Source of the DNA: JAAYCI01 sp031548875
GTDB taxonomy: Bacteria; Bacillota; Clostridia; Oscillospirales; Ruminococcaceae
DNA length: 28,640 nucleotides
Reading direction: 5' to 3'
Assembly: GCA_031548875.1 (NCBI GenBank)
Contig: JAVBQQ010000031.1
Location: 1-28,640, forward strand
Shown one piece after another: positions 15,621 to 23,370 of this stretch. Under the pieces are notes generated by a model. The model did no database searches. It had not been told where the DNA came from and saw nothing but the letters and a program-made list of their open reading frames with translations. The position numbers were made by a program, and so were the translations under genes. Position 1 is the first letter of the stretch. Every line of letters starts with the position of its first letter.

Positions 15621-16874
15621 TTGAAACCAGCACACACCGTCATCGAAAAGATACTCATGCGCAACACCGGGGCCAAAACAGTGGCTCCCGGCGAGATCGT
15701 CGTGACCAGGCCCGACCGGGTGATGATTCACGACATCTTCATCCCCTTCGTGGCCGAAAAGTTCCGCCAGATGGGGTTCTCCCGCGTATGGGACCCGGAC
15801 AAAATCGTGCTCGTCTACGACCACCTCGTGCCCGCCGCCGTGGCTGACGACGTTCGCCACCACAAGCTGGGCGACGCCTTTGCGCGGGAGCACGGCCTTG
15901 TGCACGTTCACCGCGCCGACGGTATCTGCCACCAGCTGATGGTGGAGCAGGGCTACGTGCGCCCCGGCGACGTTGTGTATGGCACCGATTCCCATACCAC
16001 CACCTACGGCGCCGTGGGCGCCTTTTCCACCGGCATCGGTTATACGGAGATGGCCGCCGTGCTGGGCACGGGCGAGTTGTGGGCGCGCGTGCCCGAAAGC
16101 ATCCGCGTGCAGGTGGACGGCCAGCTGCACGCCGGCGTGTATGCAAAGGACCTTATCCTGCGCGTCATCGGCGACCTCTCTGCCGACGGCGCCACCTACC
16201 AGTCGCTCGAGTTCGGCGGCAGCACCATCGACGCGATGAGCCTTGCCTCCCGCATGACCATTGCCAACATGGCCGTAGAGGCCGGCGCCAAGTGCGCACC
16301 CTTCGCGCCGGACAAAATTTCTGCCTCGCTGTCGGGCGGTTTTTCCTTCGACCCCAAAAAGCTGCGGCCGGACAAAAACGCCGTCTATACCAAAACCCTT
16401 CGCTACAAGGCCGAAGATCTTGTCCCCGTCGTCGCCTGTCCCTCCCAGGTGGACGACATCCGCCCGGTGAGCGAGCTTGTGGGCACGCCCATCGACGAGG
16501 TGTTCATCGGCTCGTGCACGGGCGGCCGGCTGGAGGACCTTGCCGCGGCGGCGCGCATCCTGCGGGGCAAAGCCGTCTCGCCGTTCACACGGCTCATCGT
16601 CACGCCGGCCAGCCGCGAGGTATATGGCGACGCCGGAGAGGCGGGCATCCTGGCCGACCTGCTGGCCGCCGGTGCGCTCGTCACCATGCCCGGCTGCGGG
16701 CTGTGCTGCGGGCGCAATGGCGGGGTGGTCTCCTCCGGCGAGCGGGTGCTCGCTACCAATAACCGCAACTTCATGGGCCGCATGGGCGCGCCCGACGCCG
16801 GCATCTACCTCGCTTCGCCCGCCGTGGCCGCCGCCACGGCGCTGGCGGGGGCCATCGCGTTGCCGCCGGTATAA
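15621..16874 (+). CDS. dehydratase large subunit (LeuC-type, 4Fe-4S)
   Basis: This 417-residue protein matches the shorter large-subunit class of 3-isopropylmalate dehydratase/homoaconitase-type enzymes. Motifs include YDHLVPA, ADGICHQLMVEQG, GTDSHTTTYGAVGAFSTGIGYTE split over residues 116-140, and YQSLEFGGSTIDAMS. Cluster ligands are C299 in FIGSC, C359 and C362 in MPGCGLCCGRNGG, and NNRNFMGRMGAPD binds substrate. The canonical SCTN is SCTG here. The start is TTG at 15621, with AAGGAG nine bases upstream. It forms a heterodimer with the small subunit at 15072. No leuA or leuB is in the window, so the pathway is open; a non-leucine hydroxyacid dehydration is equally plausible. Confidence 0.88.
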   Translation: MKPAHTVIEKILMRNTGAKTVAPGEIVVTRPDRVMIHDIFIPFVAEKFRQMGFSRVWDPDKIVLVYDHLVPAAVADDVRHHKLGDAFAREHGLVHVHRADGICHQLMVEQGYVRPGDVVYGTDSHTTTYGAVGAFSTGIGYTEMAAVLGTGELWARVPESIRVQVDGQLHAGVYAKDLILRVIGDLSADGATYQSLEFGGSTIDAMSLASRMTIANMAVEAGAKCAPFAPDKISASLSGGFSFDPKKLRPDKNAVYTKTLRYKAEDLVPVVACPSQVDDIRPVSELVGTPIDEVFIGSCTGGRLEDLAAAARILRGKAVSPFTRLIVTPASREVYGDAGEAGILADLLAAGALVTMPGCGLCCGRNGGVVSSGERVLATNNRNFMGRMGAPDAGIYLASPAVAAATALAGAIALPPV

Positions 16875-16904
16875 AAAACGCCCGTCCCGGGTGTGGAGGC
16901 TCAC

Positions 16905-17174
16905 ATGCCAAAAACATATGCATTTGAAGCGGAGATCAAAAAGGTGCCCGACATCGACGGCGCATACGTGGAGATCCCCTTCGACGTGCGCGCGGCGTTT
17001 GGCAAAAGCCGTGTGCCCGTCGCCGCAACGTTCGACGGCGTTGAATATCTGGGAAGCATTGTCAAAATGGGAACTCCCTGCCACATCATCGGCATACGCA
17101 AAGAGATTCGGAGGCAGATCAACAAGCAACCGGGCGATTCCATCCGGGTCACCATCACCGAACGCCCCCGATGA
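16905..17174 (+). CDS. DUF1905 domain protein
   Basis: The 89-residue protein shows the DUF1905 pattern: YAFEAEIKKVPDIDGAYVEIPFD, then RVPVAATFDGVEYLGSIVKMG, CHIIGIRKEIR and QPGDSIRVTITER. The family is a small beta-barrel of uncertain function, often found alone or fused to a YdeI/OmpD-like region. The ATG at 16905 is preceded by GGAGG five bases upstream; the GTG at 16893 overlaps that site. It follows the dehydratase large subunit by 30 bases and is probably co-transcribed, which need not mean a shared pathway. No terminator was seen after it. Confidence 0.85.
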   Translation: MPKTYAFEAEIKKVPDIDGAYVEIPFDVRAAFGKSRVPVAATFDGVEYLGSIVKMGTPCHIIGIRKEIRRQINKQPGDSIRVTITERPR

Positions 17175-17271
17175 ACTTCCGCCATACCAACAGCACAAAG
17201 CGGCATGGCCCAAACCATACCGCTCCGGATTTATTTGCTTCCCCATCGGGGCACTCGTTTCAAAAAAGCTG

Positions 17272-17796
17272 TCAGCGGTCGTCCTCCGAGCGCAACACCA
17301 TGTTCAGGTCGCCCCGTGCGGGCGTCGGGTCTATCCTGTCCAGGTCCGACAGCCGCCCTTCTTCCCATTCTCCCCTGTCCATAATCGGGTCCAGGTCTTC
17401 CTGGCCCGCTTCCTGTTCCACGGCCAGCGCCGGTACCGGCTGCCCCTGCCTGTCTTTCACGCGCACGGCCACGATGCGAATCAGCACGATGACCGCCAGG
17501 ATGGCGGCAAAGGCAAGCAGGATGGCGCCCGGGTGCCCCACATGGGCCGAACCCTCCGGCGCAGGCATCGCCATCGGCGTTTCGGGCGTGCTCAGCGAGA
17601 CAGTCTCGTTCTCTTGCCCGGCCGCCTCATCCCCGGTTTCGCCTTCGGGCTGCGCACTGTCGGCAGGCTCGGCGGACGCCGCCGCCGGCGGGTTTCCCGC
17701 TGCTAGGGCCGCCCCGGCGGACACAAAGGGTAGCGCAAACACGCACACACACAATGCCAGGGCACACAACACCACCATGGGAATACGTCTTTTCAC
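17272..17796 (-). CDS. secreted/anchored protein with low-complexity ectodomain and one membrane span
   Basis: The 174-residue product starts with a signal-like segment (VKRRIPMVVLCALALCVC and following, ending near AGAALAAG), continues with an A/E/P-rich disordered stretch of about 60 residues, then one hydrophobic span (about 92-112, AILLAFAAILAVIVLIRIV) and an acidic cytoplasmic tail with EDLDPIMDRGEW. I do not recognise a family. The GTG at 17796 is chosen because a run of five G lies six bases upstream; the TTG at 17814 lies ahead of that site. It is convergent with the DUF1905 gene. Codon use and GC match the surrounding chromosome. Confidence 0.65.
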   Translation of the reverse strand: MKRRIPMVVLCALALCVCVFALPFVSAGAALAAGNPPAAASAEPADSAQPEGETGDEAAGQENETVSLSTPETPMAMPAPEGSAHVGHPGAILLAFAAILAVIVLIRIVAVRVKDRQGQPVPALAVEQEAGQEDLDPIMDRGEWEEGRLSDLDRIDPTPARGDLNMVLRSEDDR

Positions 17797-17890
17797 GCGG
17801 CACCCCCTTAGCAAAAATATCGCGTCTCAACGTTTCGCGTCCGCGACAGACACACCCGCCCACGTTCTCACACCCAGTATAGCATCCTTC

Positions 17891-17911
17891 GGTTACATTT
17901 TGGTTTCACAA
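17891..17911 (+). repeat. 21-bp dispersed intergenic repeat, copy 2
   Basis: GGTTACATTTTGGTTTC followed by ACAA; it differs from copy 1 (4567-4587) at one base. In both places a TATACT hexamer follows about 50 bases from the start of the repeat. Here it lies upstream of the ridA promoter and just behind the start of the gene at 17272-17796. Confidence 0.55.
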
Positions 17912-17937
17912 AACTGCGCCTCAGCGCATCTTGTGCA

Positions 17938-17980
17938 AAAATATACTTTCTGGCACTGAAAATATACGCGTAAAATATAC
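17938..17980 (+). repeat. three AAAATATAC direct repeats upstream of ridA
   Basis: AAAATATAC occurs at 17938-17946, 17959-17967 and 17972-17980, i.e. 21 and 13 bases apart, ending 10 bases before the -35 box of the ridA promoter. This could be an activator site or an AT-rich UP-element-like region. Confidence 0.55.
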
Positions 17981-17989
17981 ACGTTTCGA

Positions 17990-18017
17990 TTGACGCGTAA
18001 CAGTTTTGCCGTATAAT
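17990..18017 (+). promoter_or_regulatory. sigma-A-type promoter for the ridA-murD operon
   Basis: TTGACG (17990-17995) and TATAAT (18012-18017) are separated by 16 bases, 34 bases before the start at 18051. Confidence 0.75.
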
Positions 18018-18050
18018 GATAAAATGGACTATGCAAGGAGGACACACGCA

Positions 18051-18431
18051 ATGCGTGACGCAACCGTCATCCAAACCCAGGAGGCCCCCGCCGCTATCGG
18101 CCCCTATTCCCAAGGCATAGCCGCCGGTGGATTTGTGTTCACCTCCGGCCAAGTGCCACTGCATCCCCAAACGGGCGAGATGCCCGCAGGCATCCGGGCA
18201 CAGGCACAGCTGGCCCTGCAAAACCTGGGCGCCGTGCTGGCCGCAGGCGGCAGCGGGTACGAAAGAGTCGTCAAAACCACCTGCTTTCTTGCAGATATGG
18301 CCGATTTCGCCACCTTCAACGAGGTGTACGCCACCTTTTTCCCCACGAACAAGCCCGCGCGCAGCTGCGTGGCAGCCCGCGAGCTGCCACGGGGCGTACT
18401 GTGCGAGGTGGAAGCCGTCGCCCTGGTGTGA
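18051..18431 (+). CDS. ridA: RidA family enamine/imine deaminase
   Basis: Members hydrolyse reactive 2-aminoacrylate-type enamines and imines made by PLP enzymes, releasing ammonia and a keto acid; they work as trimers in the cytoplasm. The 126-residue protein has the family signature: IGPYSQGI near 16-23, FTSGQVPLHPQTGEMP, and PARSCVAARELP with the carboxylate-binding Arg at R104, plus a C-terminal CEVEAVAL with the conserved Glu (E119 or E121). AAGGAGG at 18035-18041 lies nine bases before the ATG. It heads a run with murD, a GNAT protein and a PLP-dependent lyase-like enzyme at 20694; the last gives a plausible metabolic link, since PLP lyases generate RidA substrates. Confidence 0.92.
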   Translation: MRDATVIQTQEAPAAIGPYSQGIAAGGFVFTSGQVPLHPQTGEMPAGIRAQAQLALQNLGAVLAAGGSGYERVVKTTCFLADMADFATFNEVYATFFPTNKPARSCVAARELPRGVLCEVEAVALV

Positions 18432-18476
18432 GCCACCCCGTCTCCGCCACACACACCATCACAGAGGGGCATCCTA

Positions 18477-19856
18477 TTGGAATCATTTTTTTCTACGTTA
18501 AAAAATAAAAAAGTCGCCTTCATCGGCGCCGGTGTGGCCCACAGGGACCTGCTGGTACTGTTTGCCAAGGCCGGCGCGCATGTCACCCTGTGCGACCGCA
18601 AGCCGCTGGTGGAGTTCGGCTCCTTCGGCGACGAGCTGTTGGCGCGCGGGGTACGCTTTTCGCTGGGCGAAAACTACCTCGACGGCCTGGACGGGCAGGA
18701 GATGATCCTGCGTACACCAGGCTTTGATTTTTACACCCCCGAGCTGCAGCACGCCGCCCGGTCGGGCGCGCGCGTCACAAGCGAGATCGAGCTGTTCTTC
18801 GAGCATTGCCCCTGCCCCATCGTGGGCATCACCGGTTCGGACGGCAAAACCACCACCACCTCACTCATCGCCGCCATCCTGCGCGAAGAGGGCCGCACGG
18901 TGCATCTCGGCGGCAACATCGGCGCGGCCATGCTGCCCATCGTGGACGAAATCGCCTCCACAGACATTGCCGTGGTGGAGCTCTCCAGCTTTCAGCTCAT
19001 CTCCATGCAGGTGTCCCCTCACGTCGCCGTGGTCACCAATATCACTCCCAACCACCTGGACCATCACAGCGGCATGGATGAATATATCGACGCCAAACGC
19101 AATATTTTGAAGTACCAAACCCAGGGCGACATCGCCGTGCTAGGCCTGGAAAACGATGTGACCCGCAACCTTGCATTCGACGTCAAGGGCGAACTGCGCT
19201 GGTTCTCCCGCCTGCGCCCGGTGGACGCGGGTGCATTCCTGGACAAGGATGACTGGCTGTGCACCGCCGCCAACGGAGCCGTCACACGGGTGCTGCCCGC
19301 CGCCGACGTAAAGCTGCGCGGGGTGCACAACATCGAGAACCTGCTGGCGGCCTTTGCCGCACTGCAGACCCACGCGACACCCACCGCCATGGCGCAGGTG
19401 GCCCGCACCTTCGCCGGGGTGGAGCATCGCATCGAGCCGGTGAGAACGCTGGACGGCGTGCAATGGTTCAACGATTCCATCGCCACCAGCCCCACCCGCG
19501 TCATTGCTGGGCTGCGCGCCTTTGATCAAAAGCTCATCGTCATCGCCGGCGGCTACGACAAAAACATCCCTTTCGACCCCATGGCGGAAGAAGCCGTGCA
19601 ACGTGTGAAAACGATGATCCTCATCGGCCCCACGGCCGACAAGATAGAACGGTCTCTGCGCGACCAGCCGCGCTTCACGCGAAGCGGCATGCGCATCCTG
19701 CGCGCGGAGGACCTGCCCGCCGCCGTGCGCGCCGCCCACGCCGAGGCCCGCCCCGGCGACATTGTCACCCTCTCTCCGGGGTGCGCCTCCTTCGACGCCT
19801 ACCCCAACTTCGAGGCGCGTGGCAAGCATTTCAAGGAACTGGTGAACGCGCTGTGA
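18477..19856 (+). CDS. murD: UDP-N-acetylmuramoylalanine-D-glutamate ligase
   Basis: The enzyme adds D-glutamate to UDP-MurNAc-L-Ala in cytoplasmic peptidoglycan precursor synthesis. The sequence has a Rossmann-like N-domain (KVAFIGAGVAHRDLL), the Mur-ligase P-loop GITGSDGKTTTTSLI (K124), VVELSSFQL, ITPNHLDHH, and the C-domain with WFNDSIATSPTR and AGGYDKNIPFD. At 459 residues it is full length. The usual TNGKT of the P-loop is SDGKT, which I recall from clostridial MurD. The start is TTG at 18477, with AGAGGGG seven bases upstream. It lies outside a division/cell-wall cluster, 45 bases after ridA, and its stop overlaps the start of the next gene. Confidence 0.95.
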   Translation: MESFFSTLKNKKVAFIGAGVAHRDLLVLFAKAGAHVTLCDRKPLVEFGSFGDELLARGVRFSLGENYLDGLDGQEMILRTPGFDFYTPELQHAARSGARVTSEIELFFEHCPCPIVGITGSDGKTTTTSLIAAILREEGRTVHLGGNIGAAMLPIVDEIASTDIAVVELSSFQLISMQVSPHVAVVTNITPNHLDHHSGMDEYIDAKRNILKYQTQGDIAVLGLENDVTRNLAFDVKGELRWFSRLRPVDAGAFLDKDDWLCTAANGAVTRVLPAADVKLRGVHNIENLLAAFAALQTHATPTAMAQVARTFAGVEHRIEPVRTLDGVQWFNDSIATSPTRVIAGLRAFDQKLIVIAGGYDKNIPFDPMAEEAVQRVKTMILIGPTADKIERSLRDQPRFTRSGMRILRAEDLPAAVRAAHAEARPGDIVTLSPGCASFDAYPNFEARGKHFKELVNAL

Positions 19857-20671
19857 TCCGCGACGCGACCGCCGCTGACGGCCCGTTCATCCTGCAGGCG
19901 GTGCGCCGCTCCGCCTGCACCGGCGCGCGCATCGAGGTGGACTGGACCATCGCCATGCAAAACCCCGCCGTGCCTTATCGCTTCTACCTGCTGGGCGCTG
20001 CGCAGCCCTGCGTTCTGGCCGTGAACACCCATGCGGCCCTGCTGGCCGGCACCCCGCGCGACGGCGAGGAGCTGGCCCTTTTCCTTTCTTTCACCGATGT
20101 GGCGCGCCTGTTTTCAGACGGCTGGAGCCCTCCCGGCTGGAAGCGCGAGGCCTTCTGGCGCATGCGCAAACCACCCGCGGGCGAAGAGCCGGACGGCGAT
20201 CGCAGTCCCGCCACAGGCGGACCATACAGCAATTTGAATATCGTTTGGGACGCCGCCCCGGCCGTAGAGGACGTGCTCGCCGTGCTGGAGAGCACCGACG
20301 GGCGCATTCTGCCGCCGGCCGCCCGCGAGCGGCTGTACGTCGACCTCCAGATCCGCCGCAACCACGGCTGTGCGGAGGTCTACGGCATCCGGGACGGGAA
20401 CCCGCCGGTGGGCAGTGGCCGCCTGCTCAGTACGGCTGGCGTGTGGGCCCTTACGCCGGGCGAGGCATACATCGCCTGCGTGGAAACACGCCCCGAAGCC
20501 CGTCGCCGCGGCTACGCCCACGCACTGGTGCGCGCGCTCGCCACCCGTTTCGCAAGCCGCGCCTGCACGCTTATCTGTGGCGAGGAACTGTGCGGTTTCT
20601 ACGAACCTCTCGGCTTCGCCCGGCTGGACCAGGGTGGCATCATGTCCGCCCCTGCCCGGCAATCAAAGTAA
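19853..20671 (+). CDS. GNAT family N-acetyltransferase
   Basis: This 272-residue protein has a C-terminal GNAT domain: AYIACVETRPEARRRGYAHAL carries the acetyl-CoA loop (RRRGYA), followed by LICGEELCGFYEPLGFARL, the typical C-terminal beta-strand motif. The N-terminal 150 residues are a separate, less conserved region, as in two-domain family members. The start is the GTG at 19853, forming a GTGA overlap with the murD stop, which indicates translational coupling. The substrate is unknown; coupling to murD makes a cell-wall precursor or amino acid acceptor tempting but is not evidence. The gene at 20694 follows after 22 bases. Confidence 0.85.
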   Translation: MIRDATAADGPFILQAVRRSACTGARIEVDWTIAMQNPAVPYRFYLLGAAQPCVLAVNTHAALLAGTPRDGEELALFLSFTDVARLFSDGWSPPGWKREAFWRMRKPPAGEEPDGDRSPATGGPYSNLNIVWDAAPAVEDVLAVLESTDGRILPPAARERLYVDLQIRRNHGCAEVYGIRDGNPPVGSGRLLSTAGVWALTPGEAYIACVETRPEARRRGYAHALVRALATRFASRACTLICGEELCGFYEPLGFARLDQGGIMSAPARQSK

Positions 20672-20693
20672 GTCCTTCAAAGGAGCAACCGAC

Positions 20694-21959
20694 TTGGCCA
20701 ACATCGGCGATTTCTTCCCCATCGAGCCGCAGATGGCGCAACTGGATGCACAGGTAATGGATGCCATCGCTCCGCACCTGTGCCGTGTGTATGAGATACG
20801 TGACCACAACCAGTTGGCCATGCTGCGCGCTTTCACGGCCTGCGGCGTAGCCGCCCACCATCTCACCGGCAGCACCGGCTATGGCTACGACGATGCCGGC
20901 CGCGAAAAGCTGGAGGAGGTGTTCGCACTGCTCACCGGCAGTGAGGCCGCCCTCTTCCGGCACCAGTTCATGAGCGGCACCCATGCCCTGGCAGTGGCAC
21001 TGTTCGGCGTACTGCGCCCGGGTGATACCTTGCTCTGCGCAAGTGGCACACCCTACGATACGCTACATGGCGTACTGGGCCTTTCGGCCAATGGCAAAAC
21101 TGACGGCAGCCTTGCTGACTGGGGCGTAGCCTACCAGGAGATCCCCCTCGCCGACGGCCGGCCGAACCTAGCCGCTATTGCGCGCGAAGCGCCAGCCGCA
21201 CGCATCCTCTACCTGCAGCGCAGCCGCGGCTACGCAAGCAGGCGCGCGCTCTCCCTCGACGACATCCAGGCCGCGTCGGATGCCGCCAAGGCGGCCAATC
21301 CTGCCATCCATGTGGTGGTGGACAACTGCTACGGCGAGTTCGTGGCCACGCGCGAGCCCACAGTCGTCGGCGCCGACCTCATCGTTGGCTCGCTCATCAA
21401 AAACCCCGGCGGCGGCATCGCCCCCACCGGGGGATACATCGCCGGCAGGCAGGCGCTTGTGCAACAATGCGCCGCCCGGCTCACCGCCCCCGGCGTAGGC
21501 GCCGAGGTGGGCAGCACGGGCGAGGTGGCCCGCCAGCTGTGGCTGGGGCTGTACTACGCGCCCGGCGTCGTGGCCGAAGCGCTCAAAACAGCCATCTATG
21601 CGTCAGCACTATTCGCAAAGCTGGGCTATCCCACTACCCCTGCTCCCGAAGAGGAGCGCGGCGATCTCATCACTGCCATCACACTGGACGACCCGCAGCG
21701 CCTTGTGGCCCTGTGCAGCGCCGTACAGGCCATGAGCCCGGTGGACAGCTTTGCCGCGCCGCAACCGGCGCCCATGCCCGGCTATGACAGCGATGTCATC
21801 ATGGCGGCGGGCGCCTTCACCCAGGGCAGCAGCATCGAGCTTTCGTGCGACGCGCCCATGCGTCCTCCCTACACGGCTTATCTGCAGGGCGGTCTCAATT
21901 TCACCGCCTCTCGCGCGGCGATGCTGTTCGCGGCCGGTGCCGTGGGCCGCGCCGAATAA
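20694..21959 (+). CDS. methionine gamma-lyase / aluminium-resistance family PLP protein
   Basis: The 421-residue protein belongs to the PLP-dependent family labelled aluminium resistance or Met-gamma-lyase in Firmicutes. It shows STGYGYDDAGREKLEEVFA, an ALFRHQFMSGTHAL stretch, ASGTPYDTLHGVLG, VVVDNCYGEF (PLP-ring Asp) and GSLIKNPGGGIAPTGGYIAG, with the PLP-binding Lys at K236. The fold-type I layout is complete, so a C-S lyase type reaction is expected, but the physiological substrate is uncertain. The TTG at 20694 is chosen for AAAGGAG eight bases upstream; the open frame further left is only overlap with the acetyltransferase gene. It closes the ridA-murD operon and is followed by the tRNA-Leu promoter. 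Confidence 0.9.
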   Translation: MANIGDFFPIEPQMAQLDAQVMDAIAPHLCRVYEIRDHNQLAMLRAFTACGVAAHHLTGSTGYGYDDAGREKLEEVFALLTGSEAALFRHQFMSGTHALAVALFGVLRPGDTLLCASGTPYDTLHGVLGLSANGKTDGSLADWGVAYQEIPLADGRPNLAAIAREAPAARILYLQRSRGYASRRALSLDDIQAASDAAKAANPAIHVVVDNCYGEFVATREPTVVGADLIVGSLIKNPGGGIAPTGGYIAGRQALVQQCAARLTAPGVGAEVGSTGEVARQLWLGLYYAPGVVAEALKTAIYASALFAKLGYPTTPAPEEERGDLITAITLDDPQRLVALCSAVQAMSPVDSFAAPQPAPMPGYDSDVIMAAGAFTQGSSIELSCDAPMRPPYTAYLQGGLNFTASRAAMLFAAGAVGRAE

Positions 21960-21987
21960 GTGTCGCACACACCACATCCCGCCACGT

Positions 21988-22017
21988 TTGACGCAGGCGG
22001 CCCGTTTTTGTTACAAT
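21988..22017 (+). promoter_or_regulatory. tRNA-Leu promoter
   Basis: TTGACG (21988-21993) and TACAAT (22012-22017) are separated by 18 bases. The tRNA begins 42 bases downstream of the -10. Confidence 0.65.
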
Positions 22018-22058
22018 AGCTTCGTCGGCAGCGCTTCTGGAAAGCGCCGCCGCGATAC

Positions 22059-22140
22059 GCGGGCGTGGTGGAATGGCAGACACGTTGGTCTTAGGAGCCA
22101 ATGCTTCGGCGTGCAAGTTCAAGTCTTGTCGCCCGCACCA
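22059..22140 (+). tRNA. tRNA-Leu (anticodon UAG)
   Basis: GCGGGCG (22059-22065) pairs with CGCCCGC (22130-22136) as acceptor stem, followed by A and encoded CCA (22138-22140). The anticodon stem TTGGT/GCCAA encloses the loop CTTAGGA with anticodon TAG at 22092-22094. A short variable arm around GCTTCGGC marks a class II tRNA, and a T-arm GCAAG-TTCAAGT-CTTGT is present. The D-arm TGGTGGAATGGCAGACAC is leucine-like. It has its own promoter and a strong terminator. Accessory genes begin directly downstream. Confidence 0.96.
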
Positions 22141-22146
22141 TCTAAT

Positions 22147-22207
22147 GCTAACAATAAGGCTGTCATGCGATTTTTTCGCAATGCACCGCCTTATTGTTAG
22201 CTTTTTT
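22147..22207 (+). terminator. tRNA-Leu terminator
   Basis: GCTAACAATAAGGC (22147-22160) pairs perfectly with 22188-22201, followed by six T. The large loop contains a small GCGA-TTTT-TCGC hairpin. Confidence 0.9.
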
Positions 22208-22318
22208 ATTGAGATTTTTCACTTCGCACCGCGGGCTGTCATCGCCTGTTATCTGTGTACTTGTGCGACCTGAACCCGCACAGCTCATTATTGTACTGGA
22301 AAACGACTGCCCAGTATA

Positions 22319-23107
22319 CTATTTTCCCCATTTTTCTAATGGTTGTTCTCTCGCTGCTTTTAGAGAGTTTTCATAGGTGGACATTCTAATTCTGTATTCT
22401 TCACTCTGCAAATATATTTCGTCCATATGCACCCTTGCAATGGGTTCAAAACGCATTCCATAGTTTTCAGGATAGGGTGAGTAATCTGAAGTGCCGGCAC
22501 ATATAATTCTATTAGTGTTTTGGGCTAGGTTATCACCCAAACGCAGCTGTACCTCTCTCAATGACAATTTGTAAAACCCCTTTTCAAAAAACAAGAAGTT
22601 AACAGCCCCTTCTTTAACATGCGAAGCATATGCCAAACAATCAGGCTTTTCATTGCTGATTCGCTCGATGAGTTCATTGTCGTATAAAGATAATGATTTA
22701 CCATTTTCAATTTTATCCAATATGTCAGAAAAGCCTAACGAAATCCCATCGATAATAAACAGTCGTTCGGTATCTCTTATGGTGGGGAAGGTGCTAGTAG
22801 CATCATCGTATGCCCAAAAAGTCAGAAGATTATTTCCTTTATTATGCTTTTTCGTTTCTGCGCGTGCTGTAGTGATGCTATCAGCCCAATATGATATTTT
22901 TTCTTTTGGAAATAGCTTTGAGTGGCGACCATCGTTTTTATTCGTTCTCAAGTTTCCATTATGCAAATGACTAACAGTTTGTCCATAAAGACTATTCTGA
23001 AATTTAACGCATCTGAAAAAAACAAACTCATCAGTCACATACAAAGGAAGTTCGTTATGTTTAAATACTGGCGAAAGAAAAGAATGATTGGGAAAAAGCA
23101 AGCTCAT
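22319..23107 (-). CDS. AT-rich RES-like protein, putative NAD-degrading enzyme
   Basis: I do not firmly recognise this 262-residue protein. Its pattern resembles RES-domain proteins (ADP-ribosyltransferase-like NAD phosphorylases, often toxins): an early FFRCVK with Arg 32, SYWADSITTARAE with Tyr 73 and Glu 84, and CLAYASHVKEGAVNFLFF with Ser 162 before a hydrophobic strand, similar to the Arg/Tyr/Glu/Ser set of RES enzymes. That is a fold-level guess. AGGTGA lies about five bases before the ATG at 23107; an ATG at 23155 has no clear site. The gene is clearly more AT-rich than its neighbours, opposes the tRNA, and lies at the left edge of the accessory region, all suggesting transfer. No antitoxin-like gene adjoins it. 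Confidence 0.6.
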   Translation of the reverse strand: MSLLFPNHSFLSPVFKHNELPLYVTDEFVFFRCVKFQNSLYGQTVSHLHNGNLRTNKNDGRHSKLFPKEKISYWADSITTARAETKKHNKGNNLLTFWAYDDATSTFPTIRDTERLFIIDGISLGFSDILDKIENGKSLSLYDNELIERISNEKPDCLAYASHVKEGAVNFLFFEKGFYKLSLREVQLRLGDNLAQNTNRIICAGTSDYSPYPENYGMRFEPIARVHMDEIYLQSEEYRIRMSTYENSLKAAREQPLEKWGK

Positions 23108-23268
23108 ATAATCACCTAAATAGTAAATTCGACTGTGACTTCCTGCCGTTTGCATTTCTCCGAATTCTAGCGTTCATGTCACAATAGTGGTACATCATTG
23201 TAGATAGCCCTGTGAGATCGTTAGACTACAGCTGCCGAATAACTTATTATCGTCGCCATATTGTCATC

Positions 23269-23297
23269 AGTATACCACACCGTATCCGCGACATAAA
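23269..23297 (-). promoter_or_regulatory. promoter candidate for the RES-like gene
   Basis: On the minus strand TTTATG (23292-23297) and TATACT (23269-23274) are 17 bases apart, with TGG directly before the -10 (extended -10). The leader to 23107 would be about 155 bases. Confidence 0.55.
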
Positions 23298-23343
23298 AAG
23301 TTGCATAGTGCCTCGTCAACAGGTGGGACGCACAACGCTTCTG

Positions 23344-23352
23344 TGATATAGT
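23344..23352 (+). promoter_or_regulatory. extended -10 promoter candidate for the SRAP gene
   Basis: TGA followed by TATAGT (23347-23352) gives an extended -10 element with no clear -35. The ribosome binding site follows at 23371. Confidence 0.45.
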
Positions 23353-23370
23353 AGATTTAGATATTCCCCC

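Noticed and set aside
14868..17246. Very long minus-strand open frame antisense to the dehydratase genes
   Set aside because: It is Gly/His/Val-rich shadow coding from high GC; the opposite strand has clear family motifs and ribosome binding sites.
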